The notes below the pieces were generated by a model. That model searched no databases. It saw only the letters and a list, made by a program, of their open reading frames with translations, and was not told where the DNA came from. Below, one piece after another: positions 1 to 7,276 of a stretch of DNA of 64,000 nt. The translations under genes were made by a program, and so were the position numbers. Positions within the stretch are counted from its first letter, which is position 1. Each line of letters begins with the position of its first letter. The stretch is from Pseudomonadota bacterium (GTDB lineage Bacteria > Bdellovibrionota > UBA1018 > CAIMNF01): NCBI GenBank assembly GCA_027491115.1, contig JAIXWV010000028.1:1-64000 (forward strand), in the 5' to 3' direction.

Positions 1-83
1 CCATTCCGAACTCAGAAGTTAAGCCCGCCTGCGGCGAAAATAGTGCCGAGGTAGCTCGGTGTCAAAATAGCACGACGCCCCCA
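1..83 (+). rRNA. rrf: 5S ribosomal RNA, 3' part (5' end outside window)
   Basis: The window opens inside a 5S rRNA: the conserved stretch CCGAACTCAGAAGTTAAGC lies at positions 6-24. A typical 3' half follows, and a strong terminator starts about ten bases later. The 5' third and the rest of the rRNA operon lie upstream of the window. The exact 3' end is estimated to within a few bases. Confidence 0.9.
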
Positions 84-92
84 TTTAATTCG

Positions 93-135
93 AAACCCCC
101 GGTTGTTTCTTCACAACAACCGGGGGTTTTTTTGT
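93..135 (+). terminator. Intrinsic terminator of the rRNA operon
   Basis: A perfect 15-bp stem (93-107 with 115-129) encloses a 7-base loop and is followed by a T-run. It sits directly after the 5S gene, so it ends the rRNA transcript. It also lies 25 bases beyond the stop codon of the convergent lipoprotein gene and could work in both directions, because A93-A95 give a short T-run on the minus strand. Confidence 0.92.
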
Positions 136-159
136 TTTTACAGAGTCTTTACGGTCATT

Positions 160-1569
160 TCAGCATGGCCCACTGTCATCTGCCGAATTGTACAGCAACA
201 CCCGGACCGATGTCCCTTCTTGTTGGTCTACATATGGCGTGACCCAAAAATAGGTGCCGTTTGATGGGCCGTGGGGTGCCCCGCAAACTTCGTGTCCCGC
301 ATCCTCAAATCCCGAGATTTCACAGGTAGTGCTGTTGATCGTCGGGACCGTCCTTGGGATTGGACCCGAGTCGTATGCAATGGTGCAGTTGGTGATGCTT
401 CCACCTGGAATGTTGTGGGTCGGGTTTCCTGAGGTTTGTCTGGGGCCACTGATTGGAATGAAGTCAATCAAGGTCGAAGAGTAGGTTACCTGGGGAGTCG
501 TGTGGGAGTCAGGCCACCAGCTGATCACGATCAATCCGTCCCCTCCGTCTCCGTTCAGCGCCGGTCCGTTGCTTGCGGATCCACCGACACCAACCCCGGC
601 AAGGTAATCCACATCGGATCTTTTTGTAGGATTCGTGCCGGAACCCGTCATGCTGATCGTATTGATTCCTGCTGCAAACCCGGATCCGCCGCCTCCTCCG
701 CCTGATGCATAGTGAAACGGTGAGGATTGACTCCCGGCTCCACCCCCGCCGCCATAGTATCCGCCACCCCCTCCGCCACCGCCTCCAAATGGTTCGCCTT
801 CACTCCAAACCAGACTTCCGCCATTTCCACCTAAGCCGAGGGTGCCTGAGCTCGCGCCACCGCCATGAGTCCCCCCCGATGCCTGACTTCCCCCCGAACC
901 GCCTTTATATCCTTGGGTGCTGTCGAAAACCAAGGGTAAGCCGGATGCAGCGGTATCCCCCCCGCCTGCCCCTCCATGATGGCCAGAATAAAATCCACCT
1001 CCCCCTCCGGCACCGGAATAAACCAAGGCCTGTCCCGACCTCAAGAGTGAGCTGGCTCCGCCGCCGTTACCAGTGGTTCCCGGTCGACCCTTGCCACCTC
1101 CTCCATAAATGTCGAATGGAAAGAGAAAATTGGTTCCGCTGGGACAGGCTGAACCACAGAGGACTGCTGCCGAATCAGCTGAGGATCCTCCATGTCCCAC
1201 TTTCACGGTCAGCACTTCGCCGGGAGTCACTGAAAGAGTGGTTTGTGTAAATCCCCCGGATCCCCCATCGTTGAGATTGCCTGGGCTCCCAGCTCCCCCG
1301 CCGGCGCCCCAAGCCTTGACCACGATACTTCTGCACCCAGCCGGAACTATGAAGCTTTGATCCGAACCCCCTGAAACAGAATTTCCTAACTTCCTAAATA
1401 CTGATTTTCCCGCCACGCAGGGGGCAGGACTCCCGGAGTTCGAACTACCCCCACTGTCATTCGAGGGGGTGCTAGATTTGGATTTGGAAACAATGATCGG
1501 AGTACAAGAACTCAACAGTACAAGGAGCAGGCATGGGATGAGAGATAATTGGCGGAGATTCCGCTTCAT
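160..1569 (-). CDS. Glycine-rich secreted lipoprotein
   Basis: This 469-residue protein starts with a lipoprotein signal peptide whose lipobox is LSSC (cysteine near residue 22), so it is probably membrane-anchored at the cell surface or in the periplasm. A Ser/Asn-rich linker follows. Residues about 70-350 form a very glycine-rich domain opening with SFIVPAGCRSIVVKAWGAGG. That opening resembles the glycine-rich domains of phage tail tips and bacterial surface proteins (Gly_rich family). The C-terminal about 110 residues carry several cysteines and no domain I recognise. No enzyme motif is visible. A passive adhesive or structural role is an inference. The gene is monocistronic with its own promoter region. 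Confidence 0.85.
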   Translation of the reverse strand: MKRNLRQLSLIPCLLLVLLSSCTPIIVSKSKSSTPSNDSGGSSNSGSPAPCVAGKSVFRKLGNSVSGGSDQSFIVPAGCRSIVVKAWGAGGGAGSPGNLNDGGSGGFTQTTLSVTPGEVLTVKVGHGGSSADSAAVLCGSACPSGTNFLFPFDIYGGGGKGRPGTTGNGGGASSLLRSGQALVYSGAGGGGGFYSGHHGGAGGGDTAASGLPLVFDSTQGYKGGSGGSQASGGTHGGGASSGTLGLGGNGGSLVWSEGEPFGGGGGGGGGYYGGGGGAGSQSSPFHYASGGGGGGSGFAAGINTISMTGSGTNPTKRSDVDYLAGVGVGGSASNGPALNGDGGDGLIVISWWPDSHTTPQVTYSSTLIDFIPISGPRQTSGNPTHNIPGGSITNCTIAYDSGPIPRTVPTINSTTCEISGFEDAGHEVCGAPHGPSNGTYFWVTPYVDQQEGTSVRVLLYNSADDSGPC

Positions 1570-1580
1570 TACTTTAGTTT

Positions 1581-1586
1581 ACTGTA
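1581..1586 (-). promoter_or_regulatory. -10 box (TACAGT) of the glycine-rich lipoprotein gene
   Basis: TACAGT on the minus strand lies 11 bases before the ATG at 1569, so the predicted transcript has a leader of only about 4 bases. No Shine-Dalgarno sequence is present. No good -35 box is seen; a palindrome sits in that region instead. Confidence 0.5.
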
Positions 1587-1606
1587 TCCGAATTGGGTCG
1601 ATAATG

Positions 1607-1620
1607 TGTCACATGTGACA
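1607..1620. promoter_or_regulatory. Perfect 14-bp palindrome, candidate operator
   Basis: TGTCACATGTGACA is a perfect palindrome. Its centre is about 40 bases upstream of the transcription start predicted from the TACAGT -10 box. That is the position used by activators of the CRP/FNR type that contact RNA polymerase at -41.5. The sequence differs from the E. coli CRP and FNR consensus sites, so the regulator is unknown. Confidence 0.45.
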
Positions 1621-1655
1621 TTTTTGGGAGGCGGTCGCTATTCCAGTGCCGTGAA

Positions 1656-2180
1656 TCACCACAGTCTCTTGCGCCTTTTCGATTGGTTGAAATTCAGGTC
1701 AAAAGTGAGGTGGATCGTCAAGCTGCCAAGTCCCGCTCCCAGAGCGGTCGCCACGGCGTCTTGAACAGAAGGAGTTCCATATCCCTGGGCATCGATCACT
1801 TCTTTTGCGACCCCTGCGAGTGCACCAGCGCTGAAACCGATCAGACCCACGAGCAGTTTGCGGTGTTTGATATTATCAGGAAGATAGAGTTGAAGCATAC
1901 CGCTGCTGACATTTGAGATCACATATCCTGCAAGCAGGTGCTTCATCTTGTCTTGGCTTGAGTGGAGACGGAACATACCGTATGCCATCGCGCCATCAGC
2001 GAGCATGTGAAGCGGAAGACGAGGGTCGAGATCCACACGGAGAAAGGGCTTGCCGTTGTCTTCAATGGCTTCTACGGAGGTGACGGTTGAGGGGTCGAAG
2101 ACGATCTCCTGGCATCGGGCCGGAGTAGAGACTGCGAGTGTGACCGCAAACCATGAAAGAAGCAGCAGGAGTTTTTTCAT
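1656..2180 (-). CDS. Exported YfiM/DUF2279-like protein
   Basis: This 174-residue protein has an N-terminal signal peptide (cleavage near residue 23, after ARC or CQ). Its C-terminal half has the pattern DKMKHLLAGY, then a hydrophobic glycine/alanine stretch, then KEVIDAQG and a conserved SVQDAVA segment. This is the layout of the small YfiM / DUF2279 envelope family (D-K-x-x-H, K-E-x-x-D, D-x-x-x-N/T). The biochemical role of that family is not known to me. The start is supported by a TACACT box exactly 7 bases upstream and by the absence of a Shine-Dalgarno sequence (leaderless type). It ends about 90 bases from the start of the glycine-rich lipoprotein gene. Confidence 0.75.
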   Translation of the reverse strand: MKKLLLLLSWFAVTLAVSTPARCQEIVFDPSTVTSVEAIEDNGKPFLRVDLDPRLPLHMLADGAMAYGMFRLHSSQDKMKHLLAGYVISNVSSGMLQLYLPDNIKHRKLLVGLIGFSAGALAGVAKEVIDAQGYGTPSVQDAVATALGAGLGSLTIHLTFDLNFNQSKRRKRLW

Positions 2181-2187
2181 GCGGCGG

Positions 2188-2193
2188 AGTGTA
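2188..2193 (-). promoter_or_regulatory. -10 box (TACACT) for a probable leaderless mRNA
   Basis: TACACT on the minus strand is followed by exactly 7 bases and then the ATG at 2180, which puts the transcription start at the start codon. The bases between are CCGCCGC, so there is no ribosome binding site. Confidence 0.55.
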
Positions 2194-2214
2194 CTATTTA
2201 ATATTTAGTTTTTG

Positions 2215-2220
2215 TATAAT
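2215..2220 (+). promoter_or_regulatory. Consensus -10 box TATAAT upstream of the 2338 gene
   Basis: A perfect TATAAT sits in an AT-rich tract about 118 bases before the ATG at 2338. The -35 region is poor. It would drive the two-gene exported-protein operon with a leader of about 110 bases. Confidence 0.4.
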
Positions 2221-2337
2221 TTTTTCTGTGAACTGATCTAGTTGATTCATCCTGGTTTGATATCGGTCCCGGAGTTCACGATTTTTTACACATCTGACCA
2301 AAACAAACAGGTATTCTGGGCACCCGGAGGAATCCAC

Positions 2338-4305
2338 ATGCCCAAGCTGTACTCGAAGGTGGTTGGTGTTTTGTTGGCCCTGCCGTTGCTTCAGGCCGAG
2401 GCGTCCATCTCCGAGATGTACGTCAGACTCAAGTCGGAAGGTGTTCAGAAAGCCCTCTATCAGGCAATGAGCCCTTTTGAGAACCAGGCCAGGGAAGTTG
2501 TTAAAAATCTCGATGACGAGTCCAGGGAAATCCCCTTTGATCTTTCCAGTTTGAATCTTTCAGCTGATCTGGCTGAGTGGGCCCGGACACTGGGTGAAGT
2601 TGATCTCGCAGGGAAGGGGAAGTTGAAGATTCTTTTTCAGTCTCCGGAAGTAAAGGGCCAGATCGATTTCGGTCAGCCTTCTTTTTTGAAGGACGGCCAA
2701 GGAAAGCTGGATGTGACCCTTCCGGTCAGCGTGACCAATTATCGAGTCAAATTCGAGCACATCTGGTTCACATCTGCAGGAATCATCGAACTCGATTCTC
2801 TCTCCGAAAACAGCTGCCATCATCTCCTTGGCAACCCTGCTACGAAGGAGGGTGTGGATTATTTACTCAACTCCGCCGTTCCAGAAGCTCAGCTCCGCCA
2901 GCACCTGAAAGCCTTCTATTCGAAACTCAAGAATGAGTCGTTCCAAGGTCATCAGGGCAAAATCTGGTCGAGGATCGACGGTCTTCAGATCGGCTACAAC
3001 ACAGGTAAGGCTTACTCTGACAACAGGAACCGGTTGATCCTGAATCTGAAGCTGAAACTCGACCCGAAGAAAGGCGGAGACGGGATCCGTCTGGTTTCCT
3101 TCACACACAATCTCAATAAAAAGGGGGGGGCCCGCCTGCCGGTGTACATTCCCCAGAACGGGATCATCATTCCTCCGACCTTCGTGAGAACTCAGGCAAG
3201 GAAGATCGTCGAAGGGATCATGACTTCCGAGGAAATCACCCGATGCACCTATGTGGACCACCATCCATTGAGTGATCTGGTTCCACTCCTCTCCAAAACC
3301 ATCGCACAATCCATCGGGTCTCACCTGACCCAGAAGAACGTCAATGCGTGGATGGCATTGGCCGATGAGTGGCTGTCGAACGTGGCGATTCCCGAACTGC
3401 CTTCGAGGTTGGTCCTCACTCCTGCGGAACGTCAACTCCAGTTGGATATCGACAATCGGAAGTACCTCACCGGACTGGGCTTTGACTTCAAGAGTGACCT
3501 CTACGGTGTGTTCAAGGATTTCGCATCCTACAGGGCCGCGCTCGGTCTGGGAGGGCTCAAGACCGTTCAAGCCGGAAATTCCCTAGAGCTCGGGGTGAAC
3601 GCCGATCTTTCTGTGAATTCAGGAACGATGGAGTACCGTGAGGACCAGGCTCTTCAGGCTCCGACCACCCGGTTCCCGTGGACCGAGGTTTCCGGGTCCG
3701 AAGTTTCAGCAGCGGTGAGCGGTCGTCTGCTCAACAAGATCATCAATCCGATCAAGGACCACCTGCTCAAGACTTACGCTCCCGGATCGTTTCATGTGAA
3801 AATGGACGACGATTTTTTCTCGATCGACTCTCAAGGCCGGATTGATCTTTCTCCTCGCATCGAGCTGGACTACTCAGGGGTCGATCTCCTCAAGGTGACC
3901 TTCACGGTGAAAGCCAAACCGACTGTGTTCACCGGGCAGGATGGCAGAACCTGGCTCCGGCTCAATCTCGACGTCCCGGACGCCTCCCGCATCATCGCGA
4001 ACATGAAGCCGAGCGCCGAAGTGACCACTGTTTATGTGGTGGCGAACTTGCTCTTCGGACCCTTGTTGACCACCACAGTTTCGGCAGCAGTCCTCGAGCA
4101 AATGCGGAGCGAGATGCAAAGTTACATCCAGGACATCCGGAGAAACGTCAAGGACATCGAGTTAACGGATTTTGTGAAAGAGTCCGGAATGCTTCCTACT
4201 GCCTTGTCCTTCCGGAAGCTGTCCGGTGGGCAATCGGCCCTGGAAGCCGCTTTTCGGATCAAGGAACTGCGGTTCATCGAAAGCATGACGGGAGTGGCAA
4301 AATGA
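2338..4305 (+). CDS. Large exported protein of unknown function (first of an overlapping pair)
   Basis: The start is taken at ATG 2338 because GGAGG lies 8 bases upstream and a signal peptide (MPKLYSKVVGVLLALPLLQAE) follows. An in-frame extension to 2242 is unlikely. The mature protein (about 630 residues, 655 in all) has no enzyme motif I recognise. It alternates beta-rich stretches with amphipathic helices and repeatedly shows 'linear combination of hydrophobic strands' patterns, as in elongated periplasmic proteins. A hydrophobic segment near residue 590 (VYVVANLLFGPLLTTTV) could be a membrane-associated or buried helix. It overlaps the next gene by 4 bases (ATGA). That gene encodes a similar-sized exported protein, so the two probably act together in the envelope. 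Confidence 0.8.
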   Translation: MPKLYSKVVGVLLALPLLQAEASISEMYVRLKSEGVQKALYQAMSPFENQAREVVKNLDDESREIPFDLSSLNLSADLAEWARTLGEVDLAGKGKLKILFQSPEVKGQIDFGQPSFLKDGQGKLDVTLPVSVTNYRVKFEHIWFTSAGIIELDSLSENSCHHLLGNPATKEGVDYLLNSAVPEAQLRQHLKAFYSKLKNESFQGHQGKIWSRIDGLQIGYNTGKAYSDNRNRLILNLKLKLDPKKGGDGIRLVSFTHNLNKKGGARLPVYIPQNGIIIPPTFVRTQARKIVEGIMTSEEITRCTYVDHHPLSDLVPLLSKTIAQSIGSHLTQKNVNAWMALADEWLSNVAIPELPSRLVLTPAERQLQLDIDNRKYLTGLGFDFKSDLYGVFKDFASYRAALGLGGLKTVQAGNSLELGVNADLSVNSGTMEYREDQALQAPTTRFPWTEVSGSEVSAAVSGRLLNKIINPIKDHLLKTYAPGSFHVKMDDDFFSIDSQGRIDLSPRIELDYSGVDLLKVTFTVKAKPTVFTGQDGRTWLRLNLDVPDASRIIANMKPSAEVTTVYVVANLLFGPLLTTTVSAAVLEQMRSEMQSYIQDIRRNVKDIELTDFVKESGMLPTALSFRKLSGGQSALEAAFRIKELRFIESMTGVAK

Positions 4306-6143
4306 AACACTGGGCGATCGCTTTTTTGTTACTGGCTCCACTCGGTGTCCGCGCCGAGGACCAGGTGGTTCGTTTTCGGGCAGGATCCCCTGATGTGTTG
4401 GTGCGTGCCGCGGTCGGTCCTGAACAACTCGGACAGGCCTTCGAGCTTTCGCGTGAGATTGTCCGCCAATACAACGGGAAGGATCTTTTGCAGGGACCGC
4501 TGCATTTGAAGCCGCTCGCACCGGTCGAGAGCGGGATCTCACTCGAGGATTACATGGACCGGAAGCTGGTTCGGGTGATTCAAGACGCTATCGGATTCAG
4601 TTTGAAGCAGATTTCGACCTCTCTCGAAATCTACAAAATGAGTTACCGCGCCGGTGTGCCGCGCTTGTCGCTCCAGTCTTCGGTCCAGAACGGTCAGGAT
4701 CTGATGTTGAACATCGGCTTCGAGGTCAAATCGCTGGAAGTGGATGTCGAACACCTGCAATTGAGCCACCATTCCCCGGGGGTGAACGTATCTCCCACGG
4801 ATGAGGAAGGACGTGTGCGCGTCGAAGGGCAGGAGCACATGACCCTGATTGATGACATTTACGTCCGTCTGGAAAGTCCCGACGAGCTGCCTTTGATCTC
4901 GGTTCTGACCGGTGAGGGCGGTGTTCCGGTGATTCGTGGACAAGTCACCTTGAAGGTCCGGGAGGGAGCCGGTGGGTCCCTGAAGCTTTCTTTCGGAGGG
5001 CATCAGGTCGAGTTTTTTGGTGGCGGGTCCTCGGCACTGACGGGAGACGGGCTCGTGGTGAATCTCGGCACCCGGTCCAGGATCGGCGGGCTCGATGCGA
5101 TCGAGTTCGGCAAGTCCGAGTTCCGCTTCAAGAACGACATTTCAGGTCTGGTTCAAAAGAAGAAGACGATGCTGATCGATCTTCTTGCCGGCCAAGCTTC
5201 GGCGGCCCTCAACGGGGAAAAAATCGAAACTGCGATGCGGTCTGCGATCGACTCCGTCGAAATCGGAGGCTCACACTATTTGAGATTCGCGAGGCCCGGT
5301 CCATTTAGCGAAATGGCACTTGAATCGAGGTTGAATTCGATCGGCGTCGTGGATGCCGACAGCTCCAGGCCCCAATTGCATGTCGGATCAGACCAGAGTT
5401 TGATCTGGCTGAACAATGCGTTTCTTGTTCCGGATGCCCTGCCATTTCCGGTCACCGATGCAGCCCGTTTGGATGCGAGCGAGGCGGAGATCACCCGGTT
5501 GATCCATGATGGAGAAGCGGATGCAATGGTCGGTCTTGGACAAGACTTCATCAACGAGTCGATTTTCACCGCTACCCGTGGACACATCGAGCTTCCCCAA
5601 AATCCGGATTCCAAGGTCGATGATTGGGTCCGTATCGGACGCTCAGGTGTGTTTTTGATGCTCGACCGGCCCGAGGAAAAGCAGGGTCGGGTGGTGATCG
5701 ACCTCGAGGTCAAACCCGGGTTCTTTCCATCGATCGCATTGGCGCTGGCTACCCTGAAACGTAAATTGCAGTTTCCGGTGGTCATCCGTCCGGAGTGGAC
5801 GCTGGTCGAAACCGGAGAGGGACCGGAGTTGAGTTTGAGAATCCGGGATTTCGATTTGAGTGATGAAACCCTGAGGAACGGGATCGACGGTGTTCCGTCA
5901 AACCTGAACAAGGGCATCAACCGGAAGTGGCTGATCAACAAGATCCGTAGGGTGTTGGCTCCTTCGGTGGGCAAGGAGATCAAGCGCATTCCTCTTCACA
6001 TGCTCCAGGGAGTCGACCTATCACGATTCGTTCTTGAATCGGACGGGATGGGGCGTCTGGTATTGAAGATGAAGTTTGCGAGTGGAGACGGCGGAATGGC
6101 CCAAGCATGGGGACGGGTGATCGCCCGTATGGCTCCACGGTGA
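4302..6143 (+). CDS. Large exported protein of unknown function (second of pair)
   Basis: This 613-residue protein has a clear signal peptide (MKHWAIAFLLLAPLGVRAE). It is translationally coupled to the preceding gene through an ATGA overlap. It shares the same gross build as its neighbour: a long, beta-rich mature part, no cysteine cluster, no catalytic motif and a basic helical C-terminus. Segments such as FEVKSLEVDVEHLQLSH here and VSVTNYRVKFEHIWF in the partner look related, so the pair may be ancient paralogues. That is inference from eye alignment. No neighbour gives a functional clue; transcription ends before the convergent small gene at 6192. Confidence 0.8.
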   Translation: MKHWAIAFLLLAPLGVRAEDQVVRFRAGSPDVLVRAAVGPEQLGQAFELSREIVRQYNGKDLLQGPLHLKPLAPVESGISLEDYMDRKLVRVIQDAIGFSLKQISTSLEIYKMSYRAGVPRLSLQSSVQNGQDLMLNIGFEVKSLEVDVEHLQLSHHSPGVNVSPTDEEGRVRVEGQEHMTLIDDIYVRLESPDELPLISVLTGEGGVPVIRGQVTLKVREGAGGSLKLSFGGHQVEFFGGGSSALTGDGLVVNLGTRSRIGGLDAIEFGKSEFRFKNDISGLVQKKKTMLIDLLAGQASAALNGEKIETAMRSAIDSVEIGGSHYLRFARPGPFSEMALESRLNSIGVVDADSSRPQLHVGSDQSLIWLNNAFLVPDALPFPVTDAARLDASEAEITRLIHDGEADAMVGLGQDFINESIFTATRGHIELPQNPDSKVDDWVRIGRSGVFLMLDRPEEKQGRVVIDLEVKPGFFPSIALALATLKRKLQFPVVIRPEWTLVETGEGPELSLRIRDFDLSDETLRNGIDGVPSNLNKGINRKWLINKIRRVLAPSVGKEIKRIPLHMLQGVDLSRFVLESDGMGRLVLKMKFASGDGGMAQAWGRVIARMAPR

Positions 6144-6191
6144 GTGGCCCCTTCCCCTGTGCCATTGCGCTCAGGGAAAGGGGGCAGTGAC

Positions 6192-6293
6192 TTATTTCTT
6201 GGCTGTAATCTTGCGCTTGATCGAAGCTTTCTTCTTCGCTTGATTCTTGCGGTTCTTCATTTTTTGCGTGCGGCTCTTGCGTCCTTTACCCAT
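6192..6293 (-). CDS. Very basic 33-residue protein
   Basis: A short ORF on the minus strand encodes 33 residues starting MGKGRKSRTQKMKNRKNQ; about half of all residues are Lys or Arg. AAAGGA lies 7 bases before the ATG, a good ribosome binding site. The composition resembles small ribosome- or RNA-associated proteins, and the MGKGRKSR opening recalls conserved tiny basic proteins annotated as hypothetical in other proteobacteria. I cannot name the family. It sits between two unrelated plus-strand transcription units, which supports an independent gene. It is below the size cut-off of most gene finders. Confidence 0.65.
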   Translation of the reverse strand: MGKGRKSRTQKMKNRKNQAKKKASIKRKITAKK

Positions 6294-6414
6294 GGAAAAT
6301 TCCTTTCGTTTTCTGGAGGTTACCCCTGATCGGGCAGGGGGTCAAGATTCGACTCCATTCCAGCGTCAATTGCATGACGCAGTCTTTTCCCCAACCCGGT
6401 GCCAAGAGTCGACC

Positions 6415-6420
6415 TAGACT
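6415..6420 (+). promoter_or_regulatory. Possible -10 box (TAGACT)
   Basis: TAGACT matches the -10 type used by several genes in this window. A start about 7 bases later would give a leader of about 40 bases before the ATG at 6467. No convincing -35 box is visible. Confidence 0.3.
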
Positions 6421-6466
6421 CATGATTTCCGGTGAGTTGTCCGAAAAGATTAACGGGAAAGTCAGG

Positions 6467-7276
6467 ATGAACTTCAAAGACCGGACAATCGAATTATCTC
6501 AGATCGAGAGTCTCTACCCCTGCCGGGTGGATACGGTGAACCCGTATTCTCTGATGATCGCTCCGGTTTATGTTCTGATGAAACGGAACGAAAAACTGGT
6601 CTGCGTGAAGGCCCCTCTCGATTTTTTTACCGACGAAGAGCTTGAGTCTCTCAAACGATATGAGGTGGTTTACCTTCCCGTTTCGGTAAAGGAAGTGGGA
6701 CGGTTTCAGACCGCCGCCCGCCTGCATCGCAGTTTCATCGAACCTGTGAACGACATGGCTGCCAGGGCGCCCTTTGAAATTTCGCACCAAGTCATGAAGG
6801 CGACTGCTCCACTTTGGGGAGCCAGCCTCAGTGTTGAGGCTTTCTTTGCTTCAATCTACGCCGATGAGCTTTGTGGTCCGCTTCCGGCGGACCGTCTCAT
6901 GCAAGGAAGGGAAACTGCGATCGTCAGGCACGAAGAGGGCATTCTCTTGGGTGGTGCCTTGACTTTCATCCTCGTCCAGCTGGGTTGGCACTCCCTATTC
7001 ACGCTCAAGTGGATTCGTGAGCAGGTCTATCTGCGCACCGTGGAAGGGGACGATTGGGAACACTCCGAAACCGACTGGGAATCGATTGTCCGCGATTTGA
7101 AACGGGCCTTCGAGGGCGAATCCGTTTTGAGCATTCCGATGCTCGCCTCGATCGACGGGGATTGGGCCAGGAAGTTGGCTTCCCGGATCAGAAAACTCGG
7201 TGAGAATTCCGTCACCCAAAAATACGAGTCACTCAGCTTGAATCGCACAGGAGGCTTCTTCAATGAAGCAGCTTGA
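6467..7276 (+). CDS. Hypothetical protein with HD-GYP-type N-terminal domain
   Basis: The start is taken at ATG 6467, with GGGAAA 6 bases upstream; in-frame ATGs at 6374 and 6422 lack a binding site. The product is 269 residues. Residues about 20-80 (VNPYSLMIAPVYVLMKRN, then LDFFTDEELESLKRY) resemble the N-terminal accessory domain found ahead of HD-GYP phosphodiesterases: an 'x-x-D/Y-V-Y-V' strand, then 'sD/dE-e-L-e-x-L-k' and 'vYLP'. The rest has no H-D pair or GYP motif, so a catalytically dead or unrelated helical domain is likely. It overlaps the following coiled-coil gene by 14 bases, so the two are co-translated and probably partners. Confidence 0.7.
   Translation: MNFKDRTIELSQIESLYPCRVDTVNPYSLMIAPVYVLMKRNEKLVCVKAPLDFFTDEELESLKRYEVVYLPVSVKEVGRFQTAARLHRSFIEPVNDMAARAPFEISHQVMKATAPLWGASLSVEAFFASIYADELCGPLPADRLMQGRETAIVRHEEGILLGGALTFILVQLGWHSLFTLKWIREQVYLRTVEGDDWEHSETDWESIVRDLKRAFEGESVLSIPMLASIDGDWARKLASRIRKLGENSVTQKYESLSLNRTGGFFNEAA

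Noticed and set aside
160..1569. Several long antisense reading frames over the glycine-rich gene
   Set aside because: GGN glycine codons read backwards as NCC, which gives Pro/Ser/Ala/Thr-rich stop-free frames; the lipoprotein signal on the minus strand identifies the real gene.
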